Shown here piece by piece: positions 39,157 through 46,388 of a DNA stretch of 64,000 nt (the stretch's first letter is position 1; the number at the start of each line of letters is the position of its first letter). The stretch is from contig JAGOAX010000006.1 of assembly GCA_017983695.1 (NCBI GenBank), positions 62,001-126,000 on the forward strand. Reading direction: 5' to 3'. The position numbers and the translations under genes are program-made. The DNA comes from Ferruginibacter sp. (lineage in GTDB: Bacteria; Bacteroidota; Bacteroidia; Chitinophagales; Chitinophagaceae). The notes below the pieces were generated by a model. The model had not been told where the DNA came from, did not search any database, and saw only the letters and a list, made by a program, of their open reading frames with translations.

Positions 39157-39342
39157 TTATGCAGCAGTACAAGTTCCCCCACCGGAGCAATATGCAACGA
39201 TATCATTAGCTATTTCACTTGCCGTACAATAATTACCTGACCATGTGCCTGTACCATTACATTGACAATTAAATTTCGGACAGGTGCCACAATCATCACC
39301 GCCTTTAATTTGTTTCAATTCTTTTCTCGATAACTCTTTCAT
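39157..39342 (-). CDS. Double-glycine-leader Cys-rich peptide 2
   Basis: A 61-residue peptide: leader MKELSRKELKQIKGG (15 residues) and a 46-residue core with seven Cys (DDCGTC, NCQC, YC, YC, TC). The leader differs from the other three at only a few places and ends in the Gly-Gly needed by the C39 exporter. The odd number of cysteines leaves one free, or available for dimer formation or modification. It is preceded by the conserved 5' leader and followed by a hairpin. The nearest downstream genes encode the GLPGLI protein and TonB receptor. Its function is unknown. Confidence 0.88.
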   Translation of the reverse strand: MKELSRKELKQIKGGDDCGTCPKFNCQCNGTGTWSGNYCTASEIANDIVAYCSGGGTCTAA

Positions 39343-39425
39343 TTTTTAAAATTTTAATTTTACTAATTGGCCCGGGTTATGGCACCTGGCTCTTTTACCT
39401 TTATTGCGCAATAAAGAGTTTGGCC
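39343..39425 (-). promoter_or_regulatory. Conserved 5' leader element of peptide 2
   Basis: About 80 bp between the peptide 2 ATG and CTCTTTATT. It has the perfect 18-bp palindrome CTTTATTGCGCAATAAAG (39399-39416), GGTAAAAGAGCC, GGTGCC, CCCGGGCC and an A/T-rich run up to the ATG. It closely matches the elements before peptides 3 and 4. Confidence 0.75.
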
Positions 39426-39546
39426 TCCGGTTGTTTTGTTATAATAATGTTTTGCCACTATGCGCAAGCAGGCAAAGTCATAGTCACATAGATATGGGTG
39501 TTTGTAAAAAAATTGCATTTGTCTATGTTTTCTTTTTGCAGACTGT

Positions 39547-41043
39547 TTATGGCAACATTTTCGGTGGTGGAGGCGGGCCGTTTTGCTGCGGCTTATTATT
39601 CTCCACTTTTTGTAGTTGACTTTTTATTTCATTAATGAATAAATGCTTGCTTAGAGGATGAGGCATATTAAAATTAATCACTTCGCCATTATATATAAGG
39701 ATGCCATGTGGAACACTTTCAATGTTGAAATATGAAGAAACACCCTGCCGCATTTTTTTATTCTCTACTACAGCGCTTCTTTCATTGGGTATTTTAAGCT
39801 GTTTACTTGCTTTCCTCCATTTCACCAAATCATCATCAATTGAAATGTAAAAGCTTGTAAACTTTTTAGAATCTAATTGTTTTATGCTTTTTAATGACTC
39901 TGTAATGTTATGAAGACAAGGAATACACCAAGACGCCCAAAAATCAATATAAATTATTCTGTCTCCCTGTTTTGCCAGAATACTCTTCAAGTCAATTGGA
40001 TTTCCAGAAACATTCTTAAATTTTGTATCCAATATGTCTATAGATAATCTGCTTTTTGATTGTGTAAATTGAAAAGGATAATTTTCGATTATCAATTTTT
40101 TGTATTCCTCTTTAACGTCCTTTGTGAACTGGTCTTCAAGCATAATTTTTATATTTCGTATCGCATCAGGTGATGCTTTTTTGAAAAACCAGTTACTAAT
40201 ATGAAACATCAAATAACCTTTTATTTCGCCATTATATTTTTGATTAACTATATTCATTAGTAACCCGAATTGGGCAGAGTCTAATTTGTTCCTGTCCCCT
40301 TTGTAGTTAACTATTGTATTGTAAAGAAAAAGTGAATAACAATATGAGGGTTGTTCAAGAAGGTTTTCATTATTAAAATCTGCCTTATCAAAATCAGCGA
40401 AATAATTCGGGGGCAAATCGGATGCGTTAACCAGTCCTGATTCAATTGGCGCCGAAAGTGATTGAAGCCGGGAAAAGAAAAGGTCATTTCTTACATATTC
40501 TAAAAATTCCTGTGAAAAGCCCTCTATTTTCCAGTCTATTTCAGCTTCAACACTATCGTAATAATTAGTCAGGTCGTCTTTATATAATTGCCAGTTGCCA
40601 ATGTATTTCTTCTGTTCAGTAGCAGGGTCTGTCGCAAACTTATTTTTATACAAGAGGTCATAAAAAAGGAAGTTTTGAGGATATTTGGCTTTCACGGCGA
40701 GTGAATCATGTAAATGGCCATCTATGCCGGTTTTATAAAAGTAGTCTACGTTAATTGTATCCCCGGGTGTAAAATACATATCCTTAAAAAATAGTTGCAT
40801 TAACATAGGTCGAGCTATATCAAGCTCTACAGAAAATTCCTGGTGATTCTTGCTAACTTCCACCGGATGTATCTGTTGAAAAATTTTTCTTTGCTGTGTA
40901 CTGAATGTAAATTTTTCCAATGATAAGTAGCCAATCTTTGGTCCTTGAGAATAAATGTTTCCTCTTATAACTATCTTGCCAGCTAATGCTACATTGGATG
41001 AGATCAAAAACAAAATGCAAGTTTTCAATAATTTAAGTTTCAT
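39547..41043 (-). CDS. TlpA-like thioredoxin-fold protein (peptide cassette, copy 2)
   Basis: A 498-residue envelope protein with a signal peptide (cleaved near ALAG, about residue 21), a beta-rich N-terminal region, a helical middle and a C-terminal thioredoxin domain with FWASWCIPCLHN and cis-Pro region SVPHGIL. The C-terminus is proline-rich (PPPPPKMLP). It lies 60 bp after peptide 3, with a hairpin in the gap. It shares architecture with the TlpA protein at 33668 but is clearly diverged. Two TlpA proteins and a VKOR-type oxidase in one Cys-rich-peptide cassette suggest controlled disulfide formation and rearrangement. Confidence 0.88.
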   Translation of the reverse strand: MKLKLLKTCILFLISSNVALAGKIVIRGNIYSQGPKIGYLSLEKFTFSTQQRKIFQQIHPVEVSKNHQEFSVELDIARPMLMQLFFKDMYFTPGDTINVDYFYKTGIDGHLHDSLAVKAKYPQNFLFYDLLYKNKFATDPATEQKKYIGNWQLYKDDLTNYYDSVEAEIDWKIEGFSQEFLEYVRNDLFFSRLQSLSAPIESGLVNASDLPPNYFADFDKADFNNENLLEQPSYCYSLFLYNTIVNYKGDRNKLDSAQFGLLMNIVNQKYNGEIKGYLMFHISNWFFKKASPDAIRNIKIMLEDQFTKDVKEEYKKLIIENYPFQFTQSKSRLSIDILDTKFKNVSGNPIDLKSILAKQGDRIIYIDFWASWCIPCLHNITESLKSIKQLDSKKFTSFYISIDDDLVKWRKASKQLKIPNERSAVVENKKMRQGVSSYFNIESVPHGILIYNGEVINFNMPHPLSKHLFINEIKSQLQKVENNKPQQNGPPPPPKMLP

Positions 41044-41060
41044 TGTTAAAGTTTAAAATA

Positions 41061-41089
41061 CGGAGCCTGCCTTAATTTTACAGGCTCCG
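41061..41089 (-). terminator. Hairpin after peptide 3
   Basis: Arms CGGAGCCTG and CAGGCTCCG (9 bp, perfect) around an 11-base A/T-rich loop, between the peptide 3 stop (15 bp away) and the TlpA gene. It takes the same position as the hairpins after the other three peptides. Confidence 0.7.
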
Positions 41090-41103
41090 GTGTTTTTGAA
41101 TAA

Positions 41104-41331
41104 TCAGCAATATCCTCCTGATGCAGTTGCTGAACAACAATAGTTTTTACATGTTGTTCCTGCTGGATTATTATCTCCTCCACAAGAATTCCACCCATAA
41201 GAATGCACGGAACCGTTTGCATTTACATGAGCATGACAGGAACAAGATAAGCCGGTCGAGCAACCAGCACTTCCTGAATCGTCATCTCCACCTTTAATTT
41301 GTTTCATTTCTGTTCTTGATAACTTTTTCAT
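41104..41331 (-). CDS. Double-glycine-leader Cys-rich peptide 3
   Basis: A 75-residue peptide: leader MKKLSRTEMKQIKGG and a 60-residue core with eight Cys (AGC, LSCSC, NSC, TTC, NYCC, GYC at the end), rich in Gly, Ser and Asn. The leader is nearly identical to that of peptide 1. The core has many Ser/Thr residues that could accept O-linked sugars, of interest because a nucleotidyltransferase-like gene lies directly upstream (98 bp). The C39 exporter should cut after Gly15. Its function is unknown. Confidence 0.88.
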   Translation of the reverse strand: MKKLSRTEMKQIKGGDDDSGSAGCSTGLSCSCHAHVNANGSVHSYGWNSCGGDNNPAGTTCKNYCCSATASGGYC

Positions 41332-41412
41332 TGTTTTAAAATTTTAATTTTACCAATTGGCCCGGGTTAAGGTACCAGGCTCTTTTACCTTTATTGCGCA
41401 ATAAAGAGTTTA
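41332..41412 (-). promoter_or_regulatory. Conserved 5' leader element of peptide 3
   Basis: Carries the perfect palindrome CTTTATTGCGCAATAAAG (41389-41406), GGTAAAAGAGCCTGGTACC and CCCGGGCC, followed by AAAATTAAAATTTTAAAA up to the ATG. It is almost identical to the peptide 4 element and lies just past the stop of the cytidylyltransferase-like gene. Confidence 0.78.
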
Positions 41413-41429
41413 GCCGTCGGCTATTTATT

Positions 41430-42122
41430 TTATTTAAAAACCGGTAAAGGCTCACATTTATTAAAATATTTTTGTAAAAATTGAAACTTATCCATGTCTG
41501 CACGGGTATCAATATCTATAAACGGTGCTTCATTTTCTATACAGGTAAAATTTCCTTTCCAAAATGCTTCGTTGGCATTTTCAGCATTCATCACCTTTTT
41601 CAAAAAAGAAGTTCTTATTAAATAAAGAACGCCATCAATCATATATTCGGTATTACAATCACTTCCTTTCCTGGTTTTGCTAAAATGCTTAAAGCCAAAG
41701 CCGCTTTCCTGTTTTTCAACAAAAAATAAGCTCCTGTCCTGTACTGAGGTAACCGTAGTAATAAAATCCCACCTTTCTTCCTCCTGCTCAAAGACGTACT
41801 TCATTTGCTGTAATAGTTTACTGCTCTTGAATGGCTGGGTGGCCGGGCAGAGATAAAACAGTTTTATATTATTTTGTTCAGCAAAATTGCGGCAGGAAGT
41901 AAGCTCATCCTGGCCGGTTTCCCGCTTTTCCAAATATGCATTTAAATGCAAAGACTCAGCCAACTCCATTAAACCGGGCGAATCGGCTATGACAAAAGCA
42001 TTACCCGCCATGCCCTGTACATGCAGCCAGTTTGCGGTATATGGCAACAGTGCATAACTCTTTTTATTACACCGTTCGCTGTATTCTTTTACAGGTATCA
42101 GTATGGGTATTTCAGTCGTCAT
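41430..42122 (-). CDS. CMP-sialate/KDO-synthetase-like nucleotidyltransferase, copy 1
   Basis: A 230-residue cytoplasmic protein with the pattern of the cytidylyltransferase family (acylneuraminate/KDO type): N-terminal ILIPVKEYSERCNKK in place of IPAR-S-R-P-K, LCPATQPFKSS in place of LQPTSPLR, and the late FIDIDTRADMDKFQ. The N-terminal nucleotide loop lacks the usual Gly pair, so activity is uncertain. It is a close paralogue of the gene at 45107. Its C-terminus is 13 residues shorter because a base change makes an early stop. It could activate sialic acid taken up by the adjoining locus as CMP-sugar. Other nucleotide sugars are possible. Confidence 0.65.
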   Translation of the reverse strand: MTTEIPILIPVKEYSERCNKKSYALLPYTANWLHVQGMAGNAFVIADSPGLMELAESLHLNAYLEKRETGQDELTSCRNFAEQNNIKLFYLCPATQPFKSSKLLQQMKYVFEQEEERWDFITTVTSVQDRSLFFVEKQESGFGFKHFSKTRKGSDCNTEYMIDGVLYLIRTSFLKKVMNAENANEAFWKGNFTCIENEAPFIDIDTRADMDKFQFLQKYFNKCEPLPVFK

Positions 42123-42185
42123 GCAAACGAAAAATATTTTTGCGTTTTAATTGTTCTTCCAGATATTCCTGCTCCGGTACACCAG
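42112..42185 (-). pseudogene. 3' fragment of the GT29-like glycosyltransferase gene
   Basis: Encodes the last 23 residues of the protein at 45828 (GVPEQEYLEEQLK ... FRLHDD, stop at 42112), with few changes and no upstream part. It overlaps the nucleotidyltransferase start exactly as the intact gene does in copy B. It is a scar of the tandem duplication, not a gene. The next 70 bp to the MG2-like gene hold nothing I recognise. Confidence 0.85.
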
Positions 42186-42255
42186 TTTTTTAAAGATCAG
42201 AAATGTGAAGTAAAAACAACACTGGCTGTACTTAGCTTGCGATCATATGGTTTGC

Positions 42256-44721
42256 TTATTCTTGTTTAATCATAATTATTTTTTCACCAAACAATAAATC
42301 TCCATTGGAAGCTATCCCCTCAATAGTTATCTTATAGGTGCCTGGTAAATCGGAAGTATAAAAACTAACCAACCTATTCGCTGCCGCTTCAGTGAACGGT
42401 TTCCAAAACAAAGTGGATAGATAGGATTTTTCATCGCCCTTTTCAAGCCTTGCACTATCCATACCATAAAACTCCCTTGCAGTGTAAATACCGGGAATAT
42501 TATCCAACTGGCAACCAGTGTAAATCATTGTTGGAAGGTTTTTGGGATCTTTTACGGGCCATTCGTAATAATACCTCTTACCTTTGGCCGGAGGGTGGTT
42601 ACCTACTTCAAAAACATGTATGGGGCAATTTAGAAAATTAAAGCGACACACATAATCACCGCATTCGTTAGTGCCATATCCTTCGGCTTTATATCTTGCC
42701 TTTGCAGTTACCACAACCCTCTCTAATTCTTTGATAAATAGCTCGCCTTCAAGATGCTGCCAACTGCTACTATTTGATTGTGCATTTAGAGTGGTTTTAT
42801 ATTGGCTGACCGGTATATATTTATATTTGCTTCTGAGACGTTCCATTGGATCTGCTATAGTCACTGAATACCGTGTATCACTTTTTTTATTATCAAAAGC
42901 CTGAAACCTTATTGGAGGAGTAGCTTCTTTTATCAGCAGTTCATGGGGCTTGGGTGAGAAGTATCCGTCTTTATCGGTAATGAATATATTATAGGAAGAA
43001 TCTTGCCTAACCAGTACACTCAAATGTTCATTTATTTTTCGCTTGCTGTTATACATCTGCACCTTCCCTTTGAGGTTGATTCTTGTAGGGTGCAAATTAT
43101 TCGCAATTGGCTCATCAGCCTGCATCAGTTGCTGCCAGATGTAACGCCGCCATCCCTTTACAAGTAATAACTTTTCTATATAAGCCTTACTTTTATCAAG
43201 ATGGGCAATAGGTTTGTTATAATTTTTTGTATTCAACCAATGCTCTATATAATAATAGGCTTCTATGTTTTCTTTGGTATCGCTACCCAACCGGCTTTCA
43301 TGCACACAGGCCACAGTAAAAATGCCAGCGACAGATTTTTTGCTGTTATCTGCTAGCGCAATGTTGGCGGTAATTTTTTCTCTTGGCCTATAGATGGTTT
43401 TATCGGTAGCAATTTCAACATGATTTCGGCTGTTAAAATGAGCAAAAAACAAACGCTCGGCTATAGGCCTGCGTTGTTCGTCCAACAGCGTGATAATGTT
43501 TAAGCCTTTATAAATTTCGTTAAGGGGGAGCTTTATTTTTTTGTTTTTTTCGACAGGTATTGGCGAGGATATGGCAGTGGCATTGTTGACCATATTGGTT
43601 AGTGCCAGGCTAAAACTGCGGCTGCCGTTTATATGAATAATTACTGTGAGTGTGTCGTTCGCCACAGCTTCTGCAACTTCCAGAACAGCCCCTTTTGGTA
43701 AGGCTTCTGGAAGGGAAAAGGTTTGAGAAAATGTTACATTATCATTGCAAATCGTTTTTAATGTATAAACACTGTTGTTCTGTGGTTGCAGGCGAAACAA
43801 ACCAATCCCTAAGCTGTCGGTTTGTAATGTATCGGCTATTCTTCCATTTTCCAATAGCAAAGCATTTAATCTTACTGGCTGACCATCAGGTAAAGATGCT
43901 TCCCACGCTATGCGGCTACATAAGCCGCTAATTAAATCCCCCCCTTCCGGAAAAAACCTGATGCGAACAGAGTCCGATGATTGAACGGGTAAATGAAGAT
44001 TGAAATGACTGTCCCTTCCTTCAAAAGTAGTTGTAGTGTATAAAATATGATTTGAGGCTTGTACTTCTTTCATGGGTATGGCAAGCCGGGTGAAGCCAAG
44101 TTGATTGAGCCATGTGGTATGGGGCCTTTGGTTCAGAAAATAATATTGAATGTTGTTCCTGCTTTTGTTGGTTTTAAGGCTACCGTCAGATGAATAGACT
44201 TGGGCATCAATAAAAAGCGAATCAGGATTTGGCGAATCAGAAAAGTTGAACCGGGTTACAAATTGCGACGGCGTAGTTGTTTTAACGGTAATCCTTGTTC
44301 GAAAAACCTGCAACGGGTCACCGGCAGAATCAACCAGGTTGGTACAGGCGATTAATTGATAAATACCGGCCGAAATGGTATCGGATAATGTCAGGCTGCC
44401 GGCACAAAAATTATTTTTGATAAGATAACTTTTACGTAACACAATGGTGTCATTTTCTTTCAGTAATGTTATTGACAGTATGTCAGGCTTTAGAGAATCT
44501 TCTCGCTCTATATCGCCAATTAAATAAGCCGCAAACCAAATCACTTCTGTGGGTAGATAAAGTGTCTTATCAGTAGTTAGATATAATACATTCGTTGCCA
44601 TCATTTTATTGTATAACTCAATTTTATGATCCAGTGAATCTTTAGAGATATTCTGGGCATACAACTGTGTATTGCAGAAAGCCTGCAAGACAATAAGTGT
44701 TATAAATAATGTTCTTGTCAT
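42256..44721 (-). CDS. Large secreted MG2/macroglobulin-like protein
   Basis: An 821-residue secreted protein with a signal peptide (cleaved near LYAQ, about residue 23). The N-terminus has TTDKTLYLPTEVIWFAAYL, typical of the MG2 beta-sandwich, and a second such unit appears as ATDKTIYRPREKITANIAL (about residue 435). Further beta domains follow; ELERVVVTAKARYK near residue 675 resembles the start of a TonB-plug segment, but no barrel follows. The C-terminal 150 residues include several Cys (ECGDYVCRFNFLNC, TGCQ). Proteins like this are common but uncharacterised in Bacteroidota. It lies after peptide 4 and its hairpin. Confidence 0.8.
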   Translation of the reverse strand: MTRTLFITLIVLQAFCNTQLYAQNISKDSLDHKIELYNKMMATNVLYLTTDKTLYLPTEVIWFAAYLIGDIEREDSLKPDILSITLLKENDTIVLRKSYLIKNNFCAGSLTLSDTISAGIYQLIACTNLVDSAGDPLQVFRTRITVKTTTPSQFVTRFNFSDSPNPDSLFIDAQVYSSDGSLKTNKSRNNIQYYFLNQRPHTTWLNQLGFTRLAIPMKEVQASNHILYTTTTFEGRDSHFNLHLPVQSSDSVRIRFFPEGGDLISGLCSRIAWEASLPDGQPVRLNALLLENGRIADTLQTDSLGIGLFRLQPQNNSVYTLKTICNDNVTFSQTFSLPEALPKGAVLEVAEAVANDTLTVIIHINGSRSFSLALTNMVNNATAISSPIPVEKNKKIKLPLNEIYKGLNIITLLDEQRRPIAERLFFAHFNSRNHVEIATDKTIYRPREKITANIALADNSKKSVAGIFTVACVHESRLGSDTKENIEAYYYIEHWLNTKNYNKPIAHLDKSKAYIEKLLLVKGWRRYIWQQLMQADEPIANNLHPTRINLKGKVQMYNSKRKINEHLSVLVRQDSSYNIFITDKDGYFSPKPHELLIKEATPPIRFQAFDNKKSDTRYSVTIADPMERLRSKYKYIPVSQYKTTLNAQSNSSSWQHLEGELFIKELERVVVTAKARYKAEGYGTNECGDYVCRFNFLNCPIHVFEVGNHPPAKGKRYYYEWPVKDPKNLPTMIYTGCQLDNIPGIYTAREFYGMDSARLEKGDEKSYLSTLFWKPFTEAAANRLVSFYTSDLPGTYKITIEGIASNGDLLFGEKIIMIKQE

Positions 44722-44749
44722 TTATAATATGCCAAATAGGTGAGTAAAA

Positions 44750-44776
44750 ATATTGGTTAAATAATTTAACCAATAT
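44750..44776 (-). terminator. Strong hairpin after peptide 4
   Basis: Perfect 12-bp arms ATATTGGTTAAA and TTTAACCAATAT around a 3-base loop (TAA), about 40 bp past the peptide 4 stop and 28 bp before the MG2-like gene. It is A/T-rich, unlike the other three. Confidence 0.7.
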
Positions 44777-44817
44777 CTTTAGATTTGGTTGGATTGTATA
44801 AAATATCCAGTGCAATT

Positions 44818-45048
44818 TTATATGCACATAGTACCATTAGGAGTTGTAATGCAAATTCTATCAATATGACAACCTCCATTATTTCCATCTTGGCAACTAC
44901 TACCACCTCCCCAAGAATTATCACAATACCCGTTGACACAATGACCTTGCATGCCGCAATCCGGCCAATCGTTTTGACATGGAACACCAGCTCCGCAATT
45001 ATCACCGCCTCTAATGCTCTTCAATTCTGTTCTGGTTAACTTTTTCAT
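44818..45048 (-). CDS. Double-glycine-leader Cys-rich peptide 4
   Basis: A 76-residue peptide: leader MKKLTRTELKSIRGG and a 61-residue core with nine Cys spaced fairly evenly (DNC, VPC, PDC, GHC, GYC, SSC, GGC, RIC, TMC), plus many Gly and Asn. The pattern recalls knottin- or toxin-like disulfide-rich domains, but I recognise no family. The odd cysteine count may leave one free. The conserved 5' leader precedes it and its palindrome overlaps the end of the upstream nucleotidyltransferase gene. The exporter should cut after Gly15. Its function is unknown. Confidence 0.88.
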   Translation of the reverse strand: MKKLTRTELKSIRGGDNCGAGVPCQNDWPDCGMQGHCVNGYCDNSWGGGSSCQDGNNGGCHIDRICITTPNGTMCI

Positions 45049-45128
45049 TTTTTAAAATTTTAATTTTACTAATTGACCCGGGTTAAGGTACCAGGCTCTT
45101 TTACCTTTATTGCGCAATAAAGAGTTTA
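45049..45128 (-). promoter_or_regulatory. Conserved 5' leader element of peptide 4
   Basis: Perfect palindrome CTTTATTGCGCAATAAAG at 45105-45122, then GGTAAAAGAGCCTGGTACC, CCCGGGTC and the A/T-rich run up to the ATG. The palindrome encodes the last codons (LFIAQ-stop) of the nucleotidyltransferase gene upstream, so element and coding sequence overlap here. Confidence 0.78.
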
Positions 45129-45838
45129 GCCTCTGGGCCGTTTGTATTATTAAAAACCGGTAAAGGCTCATATTTATTAAAATATGTTAGTAAAAATTGA
45201 AATTTATCCATATCACCACGGGTATCAATATCCATAAAAGGCGCTTCATTCTCTATACAGGTAAAATTTCCTTTCCAAAATGCTTCGTTGGCATTTTCAG
45301 CATTTATCACCTGTTTCAAAAAAGAAGTTCTTATTAAATAAAGAACGCCATCAATCATATATTCGCTATTGCAATCACTTCCTTTCCTGGTTTTGCTAAA
45401 ATGCTTAAAGCCAAAGCCGCTTTCCTGTTTTTCAACAAAAAATAAACTCCTGTCCTGTACTGCGGAAACCGTAGTAATAAAATCCAATCTCTCTTCTTCC
45501 TGTTCAAAGATGTCTTTCATTTGCTGTAATAATTTGCTGCTCCTGAATGGCTGCGTGGCAGGGCAGAGATAAAACAGTTCTATATTATTTTGTTCAGCAA
45601 AATTGCGGCAAGAAGTAAGCTCATCCTGGCCGGGTTCTCTTCTTTCCAAATATGCATTTAAATGCAAAGACTCAGCCAACTCCATTAAACCGGGCGAATC
45701 GGCTATGACAAAAGCATTATCCGCCATGCCCTGTGCATGCAGCCAGTTTGCGGTATAAGGTAACAGCGCATAATTCTTTTTTTTACACCGTTCGCTGTAT
45801 TCTTTTACAGGTATCAGTATGGGTATTTCAGTCGTCAT
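45107..45838 (-). CDS. CMP-sialate/KDO-synthetase-like nucleotidyltransferase, copy 2
   Basis: A 243-residue paralogue of the protein at 41430 (most positions identical). It has the same marks: PVKEYSERCKKK, LCPATQPFRSS, DGVLYLIRTSF and MDIDTRGDMDKFQ. The C-terminus is longer (NNTNGPEAKLFIAQ) and its last codons lie in the peptide 4 leader palindrome. The gene overlaps the GT29-like gene by 11 bp, which supports a paired job: activation of a sugar, then transfer. That would fit CMP-activated nonulosonic acid and a GT29-type transferase. The missing Gly-rich loop of classical CMP-Neu5Ac synthetases is the main reason for doubt. Confidence 0.67.
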   Translation of the reverse strand: MTTEIPILIPVKEYSERCKKKNYALLPYTANWLHAQGMADNAFVIADSPGLMELAESLHLNAYLERREPGQDELTSCRNFAEQNNIELFYLCPATQPFRSSKLLQQMKDIFEQEEERLDFITTVSAVQDRSLFFVEKQESGFGFKHFSKTRKGSDCNSEYMIDGVLYLIRTSFLKQVINAENANEAFWKGNFTCIENEAPFMDIDTRGDMDKFQFLLTYFNKYEPLPVFNNTNGPEAKLFIAQ

Positions 45839-46388
45839 GCAAACGAAAAATATTTTTGCATTTTAATTGTTCTTCCAGATATTCCTGCTCCGGCATACCG
45901 GCACCTTTATGGTAATCCCAAATGGGATCGTTGTCTATTAAATAAGCCCGATGCTCTACATCGAGGCAGGTTATCCAGATATCATATTCCTGTTTCCAAT
46001 GTGTATTTAATAAATGCGCCAGCATCTTTATTGCATTGGTAGTGTTTTCAAACTTTGTTCCTTCATTGGCATAGCTTTCGTTTATCACTTCTATTTCCCG
46101 GTATTGCTGCTCTGTCAGGTATAGCTGCCAATTACTAAATGTATCGTACCAATGCTGGCGCATAAATATTTTTTTAACCCGTTTTATCTCATCCCTGTGT
46201 TCACCACCTTTATAAATATGGCCCATCTGCCAGTTGGCTTCATAAAAAATCCCGTCTATCCTGTTGCCGGCCGGGCCGAGATAGTTCATCCTGTTTACCC
46301 GTACTACAAAATCAAAGGCATCTATTTTTTTAGCCAGTGATTTTTTTTTAGGTGGCTTATTTCCAACTAAAATCAGCGACTGCTTCAT
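45828..46388 (-). CDS. GT29-sialyltransferase-like glycosyltransferase
   Basis: A 186-residue cytoplasmic protein without signal or TM segment. Its N-terminus, LILVGNKPP ... IDAFDFVVRVNRMN ... GNRIDGIFYEAN, resembles sialyl motif L of GT29 enzymes (VGNS ... ID-HDFV-R-N ... G--T). Later TTNAIKMLAHLL and YHKGAGMPEQEYLEE resemble motif S and the His/Glu motif. The protein is much shorter than animal GT29 enzymes (about 300-400), lacking their stem and part of the core. It overlaps the nucleotidyltransferase gene (11 bp) and the VKOR gene (32 bp). It may glycosylate the leader peptides before export. The family call rests on motif likeness only. Confidence 0.6.
   Translation of the reverse strand: MKQSLILVGNKPPKKKSLAKKIDAFDFVVRVNRMNYLGPAGNRIDGIFYEANWQMGHIYKGGEHRDEIKRVKKIFMRQHWYDTFSNWQLYLTEQQYREIEVINESYANEGTKFENTTNAIKMLAHLLNTHWKQEYDIWITCLDVEHRAYLIDNDPIWDYHKGAGMPEQEYLEEQLKCKNIFRLHDD

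Larger units (their letters stand above)
41332..42185. repeat. Duplicated peptide-leader/nucleotidyltransferase module, copy A
   Basis: About 850 bp closely matching 45049-45901. It starts at the peptide ATG, includes the 5' leader element and the nucleotidyltransferase gene, and ends 65 bp past that gene's start with a fragment of the GT29-like gene. Copy B is next to the intact GT29-like gene. The downstream peptides have homologous leaders but unrelated cores. Confidence 0.88.
45049..45901. repeat. Duplicated peptide-leader/nucleotidyltransferase module, copy B
   Basis: Partner of 41332-42185. In this copy the nucleotidyltransferase gene runs on to the palindrome and joins the intact GT29-like gene, so B looks like the parental arrangement and A the derived one. 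Confidence 0.85.

Noticed and set aside
42256..44721. The MG2-like protein as a TonB-dependent receptor
   Set aside because: There is a short VVVTAKARY plug-like segment, but no barrel of sufficient length follows it.
44766..45005. A 79-residue hydrophobic frame overlapping peptide 4 on the same strand
   Set aside because: It is an out-of-frame reading of the peptide 4 gene, which has the conserved GG leader and upstream element.
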